From Ectothiorhodospira magna (lineage in GTDB: Bacteria; Pseudomonadota; Gammaproteobacteria; Ectothiorhodospirales; Ectothiorhodospiraceae): a stretch of DNA of 64,000 nucleotides. The translations under genes were made by a program, and so were the position numbers. Positions 29,185-38,174 of this stretch are shown piece by piece. Each line of letters opens with the position of its first letter. Position 1 is the first letter of the stretch. The notes under the pieces were generated by a model that was not told the origin of the DNA, made no database searches, and saw only the letters and a list, made by a program, of their open reading frames with translations. Location: the NCBI RefSeq assembly GCF_900110965.1, contig NZ_FOFO01000012.1, positions 1 to 64,000 on the forward strand. Reading direction: 5' to 3'.

Positions 29185-29769
29185 GTGTACGAGTTCAGTC
29201 AGCAGGTACTGCGAACTGACGCATCGGGCATGCCGATGGAATGGATCGATTATCAGCATGCGGTGCGGCTCTACCACGCTGAGCAGGTGGCCTACACCTG
29301 TGGTGGCCTGCTATATCGGGTTCGGGGTGGCATCAATGCCCGGACTGGCCGGCGCAGTCTGGTGGAGGTGAACTCCATCATTGCCACTTACGGTACCCAC
29401 AAGGCCGTCAGTCGGGCCTATTCACCGCCACTCAACAATGCGGCCTTGTTCAAGCGTGACGCTCATCTATGTCTTTATTGCGGCAATCACTTCCACCACC
29501 GCGACCTGTCGCGGGATCATGTCACCCCCATCAGTCAGGGGGGCCAGGATCTGTGGTGCAACGTGGTGACCGCCTGCAAGCGCTGCAACAATCACAAGGC
29601 CGGTCGCACACCCGAGCAGGCTGGTATGCAATTGCTGGCGGTACCCTTCATGCCCACCCATGCAGAATACATCTATCTGCAGGGACGGCAGGTGCTGGCA
29701 GACCAGATGGCATTTCTGCAGGCTCATTTTCCACGCACCAGTCCCCTGCGACTGCGTCCACGTCAGTAG
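29185..29769 (+). CDS. HNH endonuclease family protein
   Basis: 194 residues from GTG 29185, with GAGG eight bases upstream. The N-terminal half (VLRTDASGMPMEWIDYQHAVRLYHAEQVAYTCGG) is a conserved lead-in found in this proteobacterial family. The second half is an HNH nuclease with CLYCG, the active-site DHVTPISQGGQDLWCNVVTACKRCNNHKAGRTPEQA and four zinc-binding cysteines. Such proteins are widespread as single chromosomal genes; their biological role is not known to me. It has its own intergenic regions on both sides, so probably a monocistronic unit. Confidence 0.88.
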   Translation: MYEFSQQVLRTDASGMPMEWIDYQHAVRLYHAEQVAYTCGGLLYRVRGGINARTGRRSLVEVNSIIATYGTHKAVSRAYSPPLNNAALFKRDAHLCLYCGNHFHHRDLSRDHVTPISQGGQDLWCNVVTACKRCNNHKAGRTPEQAGMQLLAVPFMPTHAEYIYLQGRQVLADQMAFLQAHFPRTSPLRLRPRQ

Positions 29770-30072
29770 TGCGCCATTTGGCGGATCATCGCGGCGCTGG
29801 ACCCCAGAGCGGGAACGGGTGTCCCTTGGCCCGCCTTGAGGGGGCGGTCCGTCTATCCGCGGGGCTGTGCCCTGGTGCCGATGCCACCCTGTGGCCGGAC
29901 CGGCAGCTTCGTCTTCCATCATCCTGGGGGAAGGATTCAGATGGCGCTTGAAGCAGGCAGGGGTACACTTGGCCTTCACGGTCCCACATTGCGGGGAGAG
30001 GGTGATACCCTCCCTTCCGGGGATGGGCACACCGCCAGGGGATTGTCTTCAAACCATGAAGCAGAACAAGCC
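29770..30072. other. Intergenic region before hemH
   Basis: 303 bp with no supported gene. A small hairpin GAGGGT-GAT-ACCCTC lies at 29998-30012 without a T-run. An in-frame extension of hemH to 29836 exists, but its residues do not resemble ferrochelatase. I see no riboswitch consensus. Confidence 0.5.
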
Positions 30073-31182
30073 ATGACCTATATTGGCGAACCAGATTACC
30101 GGCATGGGAGTCTCCACGGCCTGGGAGTGCTCATCACCAACCTGGGCACACCCGATGCCCCTACGCCATCGGCCCTGCGTCGTTATCTCAAGGAATTTTT
30201 ATGGGATGAACGGGTGGTGGAGGCACCACGCCCCCTGTGGTGGCTACTGCTCAATGGCCTGATCCTCAACACCCGCCCTCGGCAAAGTGCCGCCAAATAC
30301 GCCCGCATCTGGGGCAAGGACGGCTCCCCCCTGCTCACCATCACCCAGGCCCAGGGCAAGGCAGTGGCCCAGCGGGTGGCCGCACGGCTCCACGGACCGG
30401 TCAAGGTGGTCGTGGCCATGCGGTATGGCAACCCATCCATCCGCGCCGGCCTGGAGGAATTGCGTCGTGCAGGGGCCAGACGCATCCTGGTGCTGCCCCT
30501 GTATCCCCAATATGCTGCTTCCACCACGGGGTCCACCTTTGATGCCGTCACCCGCGCCCTGAGTGCATGGCGGTGGGTGCCTGAAACCCGTTTCATCATG
30601 GGCTACCATGATGACGGGGCTTATCTTGATGCGGTGGCAGCCAGTATCCGTGAACATTGGGCGACCCACGGCCAGGGTGAGCGGTTGCTGTTCTCCTTCC
30701 ACGGCATTCCCCGGGATTACCTGGACCAGGGCGATCCCTACCATTGTTACTGCCAGACCACGGCCCGCCTGGTGGCAGAGCGTCTGGAACTGCCGGAAGA
30801 TCGCTGGCTGGTTTCCTTCCAGTCCCGTTTCGGCAAGGCCCAGTGGCTGACTCCCTACACCCTGGAAACCATCGTGGGCCTGCCCGGTCAAGGGGTCAAA
30901 TCCCTGGATGTGGTCTGCCCTGGTTTTTCCGCCGATTGTCTGGAGACCCTGGAAGAAATCGCCGACGAAAGCCGCGAGGCCTTCATCGAGGCTGGTGGCG
31001 AGCGGTTCAGTTATATCCCCTCCCTGAATGCCCGCCAGGATCATGCCGATGCCTTGGCCGACCTGATCTGTCGTCATGCCCAGGGCTGGCCCGAAGCCGA
31101 TGAGCACTATGATCGGGAAGCCCAACGGGAAGCCGGTGAACTGGCGCGGGTCAGGGCGCTGGCCATGGGCGCAAAGCACTAA
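30073..31182 (+). CDS. hemH: Ferrochelatase
   Basis: Inserts Fe2+ into protoporphyrin IX, the last step of haem synthesis. ATG 30073 (MTYIGEPDYRHGS) gives 369 residues. Family signatures: LGVLITNLGTPDAPTPSALRRYLKEFLWDERVVE near the start, PLYPQYAASTTGS, the metal-binding catalytic histidine in LLFSFHGIPRDYL, the SRFGKAQWLTPYT segment, and the acidic VVCPGFSADCLETLEEI motif. The product contains CYC in YHCYCQTT but no clear Fe-S cluster set. A small duplication (AGCACTAAAAAGCACTAAA) surrounds the stop codon. The next gene begins 32 bp later and is probably co-transcribed. Confidence 0.96.
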   Translation: MTYIGEPDYRHGSLHGLGVLITNLGTPDAPTPSALRRYLKEFLWDERVVEAPRPLWWLLLNGLILNTRPRQSAAKYARIWGKDGSPLLTITQAQGKAVAQRVAARLHGPVKVVVAMRYGNPSIRAGLEELRRAGARRILVLPLYPQYAASTTGSTFDAVTRALSAWRWVPETRFIMGYHDDGAYLDAVAASIREHWATHGQGERLLFSFHGIPRDYLDQGDPYHCYCQTTARLVAERLELPEDRWLVSFQSRFGKAQWLTPYTLETIVGLPGQGVKSLDVVCPGFSADCLETLEEIADESREAFIEAGGERFSYIPSLNARQDHADALADLICRHAQGWPEADEHYDREAQREAGELARVRALAMGAKH

Positions 31183-31214
31183 AAAGCACTAAAGCGGGAT
31201 CAAGGGGATAATAA

Positions 31215-31979
31215 ATGCAGATCGGTGGCTTGATTATCGGTGATGAACTGCTGTCCGGCAAACGCCGGGACCGGCATATGGAATTTCTCATCACCGTACT
31301 GGCCCGGCGAGGGATGGAACTCTCCTTTGTCCGTTTCGTGGGGGATGACCCGGATCTGCTCACCCAGAGTTTGCAGCAGACCCTGGACACCCAGGCGCTG
31401 GTGTTCAGTTTTGGCGGTATTGGCGCCACCCCCGATGACCGCACCCGGCAATGTTTTGCCCAGGCCGCCGGTGTGTCACTGGATCTACACCCGGAAGCGG
31501 TGGCCATCCTGGAAGAACGGTTTGGTGAACAGACTTATCCCCATCGTATCCGCATGGCGGAACTGCCGCTGGGCTGTACCCTGATTCCCAACCCGGTGAA
31601 TCAGATTCCCGGGTTTAGCATGCGCCACCATCACTGCGTCCCTGGTTTTCCTACCATGGCCTGGCCCATGGTGGAATGGGTTCTGGACACCCATTACACC
31701 CATCTGTTCTCGACAGTGCCGGTCATCGAGCGTCTGATCCTGGTCAGTGATACCCCCGAAAGCGATCTGGTGCCCTTGATGGAGTCGGTGCTGGAACGGT
31801 TTCCGGCCATCCGGATGGCCAGTTTGCCTGCCTCGGCCCACGGGTGCCGGGAGGTGGAACTGGGCATCAAGGGACCGGCCGATCAAGTGGCCGAAGCCAC
31901 CCGATGGGTGATTGAAGCCCTCAATCAGGCCGCCCGGCCCTGGGTGGAAAAACCTCAGTTGTCCCGTGCCGATGGCTAG
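31215..31979 (+). CDS. MoCF/CinA-type molybdopterin-binding-domain protein
   Basis: 254 residues. Residues 1-170 match the MoaB/Mog-like domain found at the N-terminus of CinA: IGGLIIGDELLSGKRRDRHMEF, FVRFVGDDPDLLTQSL and FSFGGIGATPDDRTRQCFA (the nucleotide/pterin-binding GG motif). The rest (HLFSTVPVIERLILVSDTPES...) resembles the domain that follows in stand-alone family members. The C-terminal nicotinamide-deamidase domain of full CinA is absent, so this is the short form. Function unproven; a nucleotide pyrophosphatase or pterin-related role is possible. It is followed by a strong terminator. Confidence 0.85.
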   Translation: MQIGGLIIGDELLSGKRRDRHMEFLITVLARRGMELSFVRFVGDDPDLLTQSLQQTLDTQALVFSFGGIGATPDDRTRQCFAQAAGVSLDLHPEAVAILEERFGEQTYPHRIRMAELPLGCTLIPNPVNQIPGFSMRHHHCVPGFPTMAWPMVEWVLDTHYTHLFSTVPVIERLILVSDTPESDLVPLMESVLERFPAIRMASLPASAHGCREVELGIKGPADQVAEATRWVIEALNQAARPWVEKPQLSRADG

Positions 31980-32010
31980 CATCCATTGGCCAAGGCGGGG
32001 TCTGCACCAT

Positions 32011-32040
32011 AAAAAAGCCGGGCATCTGCCCGGCTTTTTT
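32011..32040. terminator. Bidirectional Rho-independent terminator
   Basis: Six A, stem GCCGGGCA (32017-32024), loop TC, stem TGCCCGGC (32027-32034), six T. It lies between the convergent ends of the 31215-31979 gene and the cytochrome b561 gene and can stop transcription from both sides. Confidence 0.92.
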
Positions 32041-32068
32041 ATGGCAATGATGAAGGTGGCGCGGTGGA

Positions 32069-32656
32069 TCAATTCATGAGGCTGATACGGGTGGTCACCC
32101 AATCCCGCCGGACACGGGCATGATACATTGCCGCCGACACATGAAGAACCACCAGCCCCATGATGCACAGGGCCACTACGGTATGGGCCAGGAACAGGGT
32201 GCGGGCCAGTTCCGGGTCTGGTGCGATAAAGCCGGGTAGCTCATAGGTGCCAAAATTAACCGGATGCCCGGCAGCAGCCGTGGCCAGCCAGCCGATCACG
32301 GGCATGGCAATCACCAGCACATACAGCAAGAAATGCACCAGACCGGCAACAACGTGCTGGGTACGGGTCAGGTCGATGGCATATCCAGGCGTACCCTGAC
32401 TCACCCGCACCAACAGGCGCAGCAGCATCAGCCCCAGAATCACGATGCCCAGGGTTTTATGCCCCATGTAGGCGTAGCCGGCCATGTCGGCACCCACCAG
32501 CTCCACAAGACGTTCATAACCCAGCAGACCCAGGGTCATCCCCCCCATCAGGGCCATGATGAGCAGGACAGCAATCATCCAGTGCAAAAGACGCAGGGAA
32601 TAGGAATAACGGGGCAGGCCGGAGGCCACACCAACAGTCGGATAGGCAGTGCTCAT
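32069..32656 (-). CDS. Cytochrome b561 family membrane protein
   Basis: 195 residues from ATG 32656 (MSTAYPTVGVASGLPRYS); GGGAG lies just upstream, so this start beats an ATG eight codons earlier. Four membrane helices contain the haem-ligand histidines expected for prokaryotic b561: LHWMIAVLLIMALMG, YMGHKTLGIVILGLMLLRLLVR, VAGLVHFLLYVLVIAMPVIGW and FLAHTVVALCIMGLVVLHVSAAMYH. It probably moves electrons between quinol and a periplasmic acceptor (family members include superoxide:quinone oxidoreductase). Donor and acceptor cannot be inferred from neighbours. Confidence 0.92.
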   Translation of the reverse strand: MSTAYPTVGVASGLPRYSYSLRLLHWMIAVLLIMALMGGMTLGLLGYERLVELVGADMAGYAYMGHKTLGIVILGLMLLRLLVRVSQGTPGYAIDLTRTQHVVAGLVHFLLYVLVIAMPVIGWLATAAAGHPVNFGTYELPGFIAPDPELARTLFLAHTVVALCIMGLVVLHVSAAMYHARVRRDWVTTRISLMN

Positions 32657-32933
32657 GTTTGCTCCCTTGTGGGTTGTCATCAGCTTGAGTGCGGGCCGAC
32701 AAAGATCTGTGCCCCCTTGAACCCGTCTGTGTTCGGTGCAGACGCGATCATGCCGACCCGGAGAAATACCACGAATGAACGATCCATCCCCAAACCGCTG
32801 CGGTGGTTACCAGCAGGTTTGGCACGGACCCGCGTTCATGCCCATGCCGACTACAATGTCACGACAGCCATTTGGGTGCAACTGTTGGTGGGGCGAATCA
32901 TCCGGCGGTGAATCTTTCCCCCGGAGCCACAAT

Positions 32934-33281
32934 TTAAAGATCGTCCTTGATCTGCGCCTCGAAGCGCTCAAGCTGTCGCGTGTCAATGCCGGCAATATGA
33001 TCCAGCGGCACGGTAAAGACCACCCCCTTGGAATGCCTGGCCAGTTCCAGCTCTATCGTCAGCGCCTTCATGACCCGCAACGACAGCTTTTTTTCCAGCA
33101 CGCAGATCAGCACACTTTGGGAACCCTCGTAGGTGAGTCCAAAAAAGGTCTTTTTTTCCTTGGCACCCACCCCGCGGGCGTCCAGCATCGTGACTCCACC
33201 GGCTCCGGCCTGCTTGGCGACATCAATGGCTTTTTCCTCAAGCTCATCGGCAACGATCGCAACCAGTACTGCAAATTTCAT
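32934..33281 (-). CDS. PII-like regulatory protein
   Basis: 115 residues from ATG 33281 (MKFAVLVAIVADELEEKAIDVAKQAGAGGVTMLD). The alternation of beta strands and helices, the GAGGVTMLDARGVG turn and the length match PII-like trimeric proteins, but the tyrosine-uridylylation T-loop of GlnB/GlnK is not recognisable; the loop here is AKEKKTFFGLTYEGSQ. Its start overlaps the stop of the DUF1538 membrane gene as ATGA. By analogy with GlnK-AmtB and SbtB-SbtA pairs, it probably senses a nucleotide and gates the neighbouring membrane protein; that is inference. Confidence 0.75.
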   Translation of the reverse strand: MKFAVLVAIVADELEEKAIDVAKQAGAGGVTMLDARGVGAKEKKTFFGLTYEGSQSVLICVLEKKLSLRVMKALTIELELARHSKGVVFTVPLDHIAGIDTRQLERFEAQIKDDL

Positions 33282-34795
33282 GGGGCAGACCCTCTCCACC
33301 GCTTGGCAAATTCGACCGTGATGGCGTAAAGCATCACGGATATTATGGGAAAGATAGAGGCGAACGCGATCAGACCAAAACCATCGATCATCACGTTGCG
33401 CCCCTCGATATGTGTGGCCAAACCGATACCCAGGGCTGTCACCAGTGGCACAGTCACTTCGGAGGTGGTCACACCGCCCAGATCATAAGCCAGGGCTACA
33501 ATGTATTTTGGTGACAGGAACGTCAGCAGAATCACCACCGCATAGCCTGCCATGATGTAGTAGTGGATGGAGTCACCGGCAATGATACGATGCACGCCAA
33601 TGGTGATCCCGACCGCCACCCCCACAGCCACCAGGATGCGGATCACGCTGCCACTGAGTTGACCCTTGGCAGCCTCTTCGGCCTTCTGGCCAATGGCAAT
33701 CAGGGCAGGTTCGGCCATGGTTGTGGCAAAGCCAATGGCAAAGGCAAACAGATATACAAACAGCCAGCGGTCCAGTCCGATCAGCTGTTCAGCCATGGTC
33801 TGGCCGATGGGAAACAACCCCATTTTCAGGCCCACCACAAAGGCGTACAGACCGACAATTACCAGCAGGAATCCGCCCATGACCTTGTGCAGATGGGCAA
33901 TATGCTTGCGGATCACCAGATACTGAAAAATCAGGACAACCGCGATGATCGGCAATACGTCGCGGAACATGATCATCAGGTCGTACAACATGCCCAGTAT
34001 CACACTACCGCCGACCTCCTGGACCACCTCAGTGACCACCGGGTCCGCCATTGTCTCCACAAGACCCTGGGTGACTTCCCGAGCCTCGCCAAAGCTATAC
34101 ACGATGATGCCGTAAATCTGCACCGAGATCATCGGCACCATGACCGCCAGCCCAACCAGTCCGAAACCATGAATCAGGGGATTACGGCCTCGCACCGAAA
34201 CCGCCAGGCCAATCCCCAGGGCCGCGATCAGGGGGACTGTCACGATATTGGTGGTCACACCACCGGAGTCATAGGCCAACCCAACGATTTCCTCCGGGGC
34301 AAAAAAGGTCACCACCACCACAACGATATAACCGATGATCATGTACCAGTGTAGACTGTGCCCAAGCAGAATCCGCACCACCCCCAAGGCCACCACCAGC
34401 CCGACGGATACCGCCACCAGCAGCCTGAGCACCACGGCACTGATCCTGCCCTCGCTAATGATCTCCGCCTGACTTGCAACCGCAATCAATGCAGGTTCTG
34501 CCACCACAGCGGCAAATCCCAGACAGAAGCCAAATATCATCAATAAGGGCAGGGAGCCTTTACGGGCGAACTCATTGGAGAGGTTCTTGCCGATGGGAAA
34601 AATGCCCAGTTCAAGCCCCTGCAGGAACAACGCCACTCCCAGCACCACCACCAGCAGGCCGATGGCCATGGGCAGCCATTGTTCCGGAACCTGACGGATG
34701 ATCAGAAACTGGAATATGCCAACCACCAGGATGATCGGCAGCAAATTGCGAAACGCATGGTTCAGTAAGTGCAGAAATTCCCTGAGTTGATTCAC
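33278..34795 (-). CDS. DUF1538 membrane protein with internal duplication
   Basis: 505 residues, about 12-14 membrane segments and no signal peptide. Two homologous halves are plain: LLPIILVVGIFQFLIIRQ and VLPIIAVVLIFQYLVIRK; AEPALIAVASQAE and AEPALIAIGQKAE; DSGGVTTNIVTVPLIAALGIGLA and DLGGVTTSEVTVPLVTALGIGLA; NPLIHGFGLVGLA and NVMIDGFGLIAFA. Polar residues inside membrane regions (AEPALIA, GGVTT) are what a transporter pore would show, but the substrate is unknown. It is coupled by ATGA to the PII-like gene. Recognition as DUF1538 is from these signatures. Confidence 0.85.
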   Translation of the reverse strand: MNQLREFLHLLNHAFRNLLPIILVVGIFQFLIIRQVPEQWLPMAIGLLVVVLGVALFLQGLELGIFPIGKNLSNEFARKGSLPLLMIFGFCLGFAAVVAEPALIAVASQAEIISEGRISAVVLRLLVAVSVGLVVALGVVRILLGHSLHWYMIIGYIVVVVVTFFAPEEIVGLAYDSGGVTTNIVTVPLIAALGIGLAVSVRGRNPLIHGFGLVGLAVMVPMISVQIYGIIVYSFGEAREVTQGLVETMADPVVTEVVQEVGGSVILGMLYDLMIMFRDVLPIIAVVLIFQYLVIRKHIAHLHKVMGGFLLVIVGLYAFVVGLKMGLFPIGQTMAEQLIGLDRWLFVYLFAFAIGFATTMAEPALIAIGQKAEEAAKGQLSGSVIRILVAVGVAVGITIGVHRIIAGDSIHYYIMAGYAVVILLTFLSPKYIVALAYDLGGVTTSEVTVPLVTALGIGLATHIEGRNVMIDGFGLIAFASIFPIISVMLYAITVEFAKRWRGSAP

Positions 34796-35042
34796 GAGCG
34801 TGGCTTTTTCTGTTTATAAGGACGGGATGGCTCAGGCTTTGCTGTGGCTGTTTTCCGGGCGATCATCCAGAAGGGTTTTAGCGGTTGGGGTGTTCACCGG
34901 AAAGTGCTCAAGGTGCAATCTTTGTTGTCTTGAGCCTGGAAATGAAGATACCACAACCGTCGAACTGGCGGTTGATGCCATTCCCGTCCATCTTGATGCT
35001 GGCGGCTCAAAACCGCCAGACAGGCCCACTGCGCCCCGGATC

Positions 35043-37745
35043 CTAGCCCCTGACATCCAGAAGGTTGGGCCGATCCGGGTGATTGAGTGCCTCTTTGAAT
35101 GCATCCCAAACGGACGGATGATTCCCGCGAGGCAAGGCACCTTCAAGAGGTTGCCTGAAAGGATTTTTCGATCCGCCGATCGAAGGATTTTCCGGCAGAT
35201 TGATCGGTTGAAACGGGGCAAATTCCGGTTGGCCCGATGGCGGATTCCCAGCCATAAACAACCCGTCCTGGGCGGCGGGTGTCAATGGAGCCAACTCCGG
35301 TTGGCCCGATGGCGGATTTCCGGCCATAAACAGCCCTTCCTGGGCAGCGGGTGTCATTGGTGTGGGCAGCGGGCCTCCCATGCCGCCCCCCGGAGAGGGA
35401 ACCGGATCAATCTGCCCGGCAGGATTTGTGGCCCCCGTGGGCAGGTGACCATCGGCAGGCATGGTATGTGGTGATCCAGGACCAGGATTGATGCGCCGTG
35501 GCCCACCGGAAAGCTGCTCTGAAATGGACTGTAATTGCCCACTGGCATCCGTGGCGATTGTCTCCAGGCTGCGGATGAAGTCCGGGTGAAAGGTGTAGTC
35601 TCGAATCGCCATTTCCAGATCACGGATGACATCCTGCAGCACCTGCTCCACCAACCCCTGCACCTGCTCGCCGTGGCCATGGGTTTCGATCAGTTCCTGT
35701 ACACCTTGCCGAACCGCGGCCATCACCTGACCTACGGTTTGGTGCACCTCTCGCCGGTCGTCCTGATACACATCATAGAGATCCGCATTGTTGGACAACA
35801 TGTCCCGAATCTGACCACGGAACAGATCCTCAAGCTGGCTCCCCACAGATCCGCCAATGGCCAAACCGTCCATCACCTCGCCATCCACGGTCACGGTGCC
35901 TGCCCGGCTAAATGCTTCCTCTACCAGTCGATTCGCCTCGGCCTCCACATCCATACGCCTGGGACCCGATGGCATCGTCCCCACCAGTTGCTGCAACGGC
36001 TCCGAATCCGGTTCAGGTACAGTCTCCCCGACCTGGGCCGGCTCCGAAGCCCTCTGACGGGCGGCTCCCACCATAATCTGATCCACCCGGGCCGTAAATC
36101 TGGATACCGCCTCTCCAATGGCAGCGATGGCATGTTCCATGGCTTCTGGATCACCAGATAGCAACGCTTCGGTCACCTGGGTTCCCATGGAATGGATCAC
36201 ATTATGGATACTGGCAGCCACTGAACTCATGGTATCCACATCCAGTTCATCCATGACGGATTCCAGCTTGTCTTGAATCATGGTGAACCCAGAATCCACG
36301 GCTTCCTGCAGCGGGGCCACATGGCCAAACCCCTCCCCGGCGTAGCGGTCCAGGGTATCTGTAAGAATAGCCTGCGCCCTATCCAGATAGACCCCGGCAG
36401 ACTCCTGCAGACTGGAGAGTTCATGGGGCGTTCCCCAGTCTTGAAAATCCCGATGGGAAATACTTTGCAGATTATGCACACCGCCTCTGGCGCTATAGGC
36501 GATCCTGGTGCGGGTATCCTCCACAGCAGACTGGATACGATCCACCTGGTGCTGCCAGCTGGAAAGATTCATGAAACCTGCATTCAAATGCCGGCTCATC
36601 TGAGTCAGACTGTGGCTGAACCGGCTGACCACCGAACCATCGGACTCTGCGCCTCCTACCCCCAACTGCCCTTGGGCTGTGTCCCTGAACGCATCCAGAT
36701 ACCCAAAGATATGTTCTTCCACCATCTGACGTTCTTCTGCTGACACATGGTTGTTGGCTTCCAGTTCATCCAGGGCAGACCCCACCCGCTCCTTGAACCG
36801 GGCCACCGCCTGGTCCATGTCTTCTTTGCTGCCATCACTGTCATTGAACCGATCAATGACCCAACGGAGTCCCCCGCCCAACTGCCTAAAGATCGCTGAC
36901 TCAGAGCGCACCGGTTCCGGTGCAAACTGGCGCTCTATCCTTGACTCCATTCGATCCAACTGAGCCAAAAAATGAGACTCATAGAATTCGTAGGTCCTTT
37001 GCGTCATCGTTGGCCTTAGATCCCCCAGCAAACCGATCACAGCCTCCTGGGTCTCAGCGAAGATGGTTTGGGCTTCTTCTTGCGTCAATGGCCCATTCTG
37101 GAGGCGTCCATCGGCCTCATCGAGGAGGTCTCGAAGCTGGTCCACCACAAAACTGGGCCGGGGAGTGATGATATCTCTGCAATCTTCGTATTCCCGGATG
37201 GGGCCAGATGACCTGTCGGGACAGGTCCGGTCAGGCCGGTAATTACCATCCACTGCCTGGTAGATGGTATGGGAGGAAGACAGGATTTCGTAGGCCTTCC
37301 AGATTGAACCAGACGCGTTGGCAAGCCGGGGAACCTTGGCCGCTGCACGGGCCACTTGCCCCGTCCGGGCCAGTTCACCTCCGGGGATGACGGATATCCC
37401 GCTTAATCCAGCGTTCACATAATCCCCATCCATGGCATATAGACTCATGTTGGCAAGGTTGAACGGAATACCCACAATGGGGACAAGTCCCACCACACTG
37501 AACGACAGATGGACTGCATCCTTGCTGCCTTGAGGTAGATCGTGCCAACCATCTGCTTGCCGAACATCCCGAACAAAGGTGGTTACATTGGAATTGATGC
37601 CATCGTAAAGGGCCTCCCCACCCTGGTGAATCGCTTTTCCTGCCCCGGCCAGTGTATTGCCAGCCGCACTCCCTGCCTGTTTAAGGCCACCACTGATCTG
37701 GTTGCCGGCCTGCTGAATGCCACTTGCGATTTTATTCCATACCAT
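35043..37745 (-). CDS. 900-residue unrecognised protein with pretoxin-like N-terminal domain
   Basis: A GGGAGGA ribosome site lies six bases before ATG 37745. Order: residues 1-50 Gly/Ala-rich amphipathic repeats (IASGIQQAGNQISGGLKQAG); 78-137 a hydrophobic segment (GLVPIVGIPFNLANMSLYA, then DGDYVNAGLSGISVIPGGELAR) of the sort found before polymorphic-toxin tips; C175 and C189 in a short acidic stretch; about 200-720 long helical, probably coiled-coil sequence rich in Gln, Glu and Ser; about 720-900 Pro/Gly-rich, with two 24-residue tandem repeats. No signal peptide, known enzyme motif or C-terminal toxin domain was seen. It may be a surface, filament or secreted-effector-like protein. Neighbours (DUF1538 and gspN) give no clear link. 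Confidence 0.7.
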   Translation of the reverse strand: MVWNKIASGIQQAGNQISGGLKQAGSAAGNTLAGAGKAIHQGGEALYDGINSNVTTFVRDVRQADGWHDLPQGSKDAVHLSFSVVGLVPIVGIPFNLANMSLYAMDGDYVNAGLSGISVIPGGELARTGQVARAAAKVPRLANASGSIWKAYEILSSSHTIYQAVDGNYRPDRTCPDRSSGPIREYEDCRDIITPRPSFVVDQLRDLLDEADGRLQNGPLTQEEAQTIFAETQEAVIGLLGDLRPTMTQRTYEFYESHFLAQLDRMESRIERQFAPEPVRSESAIFRQLGGGLRWVIDRFNDSDGSKEDMDQAVARFKERVGSALDELEANNHVSAEERQMVEEHIFGYLDAFRDTAQGQLGVGGAESDGSVVSRFSHSLTQMSRHLNAGFMNLSSWQHQVDRIQSAVEDTRTRIAYSARGGVHNLQSISHRDFQDWGTPHELSSLQESAGVYLDRAQAILTDTLDRYAGEGFGHVAPLQEAVDSGFTMIQDKLESVMDELDVDTMSSVAASIHNVIHSMGTQVTEALLSGDPEAMEHAIAAIGEAVSRFTARVDQIMVGAARQRASEPAQVGETVPEPDSEPLQQLVGTMPSGPRRMDVEAEANRLVEEAFSRAGTVTVDGEVMDGLAIGGSVGSQLEDLFRGQIRDMLSNNADLYDVYQDDRREVHQTVGQVMAAVRQGVQELIETHGHGEQVQGLVEQVLQDVIRDLEMAIRDYTFHPDFIRSLETIATDASGQLQSISEQLSGGPRRINPGPGSPHTMPADGHLPTGATNPAGQIDPVPSPGGGMGGPLPTPMTPAAQEGLFMAGNPPSGQPELAPLTPAAQDGLFMAGNPPSGQPEFAPFQPINLPENPSIGGSKNPFRQPLEGALPRGNHPSVWDAFKEALNHPDRPNLLDVRG
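35211..35354 (-). repeat. Two 72 bp tandem repeats in the 900-residue protein gene
   Basis: Copy 1 (35283-35354) and copy 2 (35211-35282) each encode 24 residues starting TPAAQ(E/D)GLFMAGNPPSG and ending with PE(L/F)AP. In-frame near-identity points to recent duplication in the proline-rich tail. Confidence 0.85.
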
Positions 37746-38174
37746 GACTGGTCCTCCCGGATCTGGTGAGGTTCAGCCAAAAGCCGTTCTTGCGCTGGGC
37801 CAGCCAGCAGATGGCCAGAAACCGTGGGATTAGCAGTAGAGATGGGGAGTTACCGTGGCAGGAGCAAACCAACACCCCGGGCCGGCGATGCCCAAAGCGG
37901 GCTTTCCGGCACGGCCCATGCCTACCACACCTCAGGAGAAGTTCTGGCAGCGACAGGCCGTGTTTTGACAGGATAGAGTTACAAGTCATGGCAGTAACTC
38001 CCGGGTATGTCTTTTACTTCGAGTATAGTTCATTCCCGGATGAAATTTGCGGTTTCCCTCAATCTCCAATCCTCTGTCACAGCCGGATCATCGCCCTGGC
38101 AAAGACACAGGCTCACGCCTGGAAAACACCTCTTGCAGGAGAAACGATGAAGTGATGAACCGGGGGCCGACGAC
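37746..38174. other. Intergenic region upstream of the 900-residue protein gene
   Basis: 429 bp without a gene I can support. It holds the ribosome site of the minus-strand gene (37752-37758). A rightward TTGACA at 37965-37970 has no good -10 at the right distance. An 85-codon minus-strand frame (37732-37989) has low-complexity Cys/Arg content and no ribosome site, so it is not called. Confidence 0.5.

Noticed and set aside
37732-37989. 85-codon minus-strand frame next to the 900-residue protein gene
   Set aside because: No ribosome site, Cys/Arg-rich shadow-like composition; the real gene has a better start at 37745.
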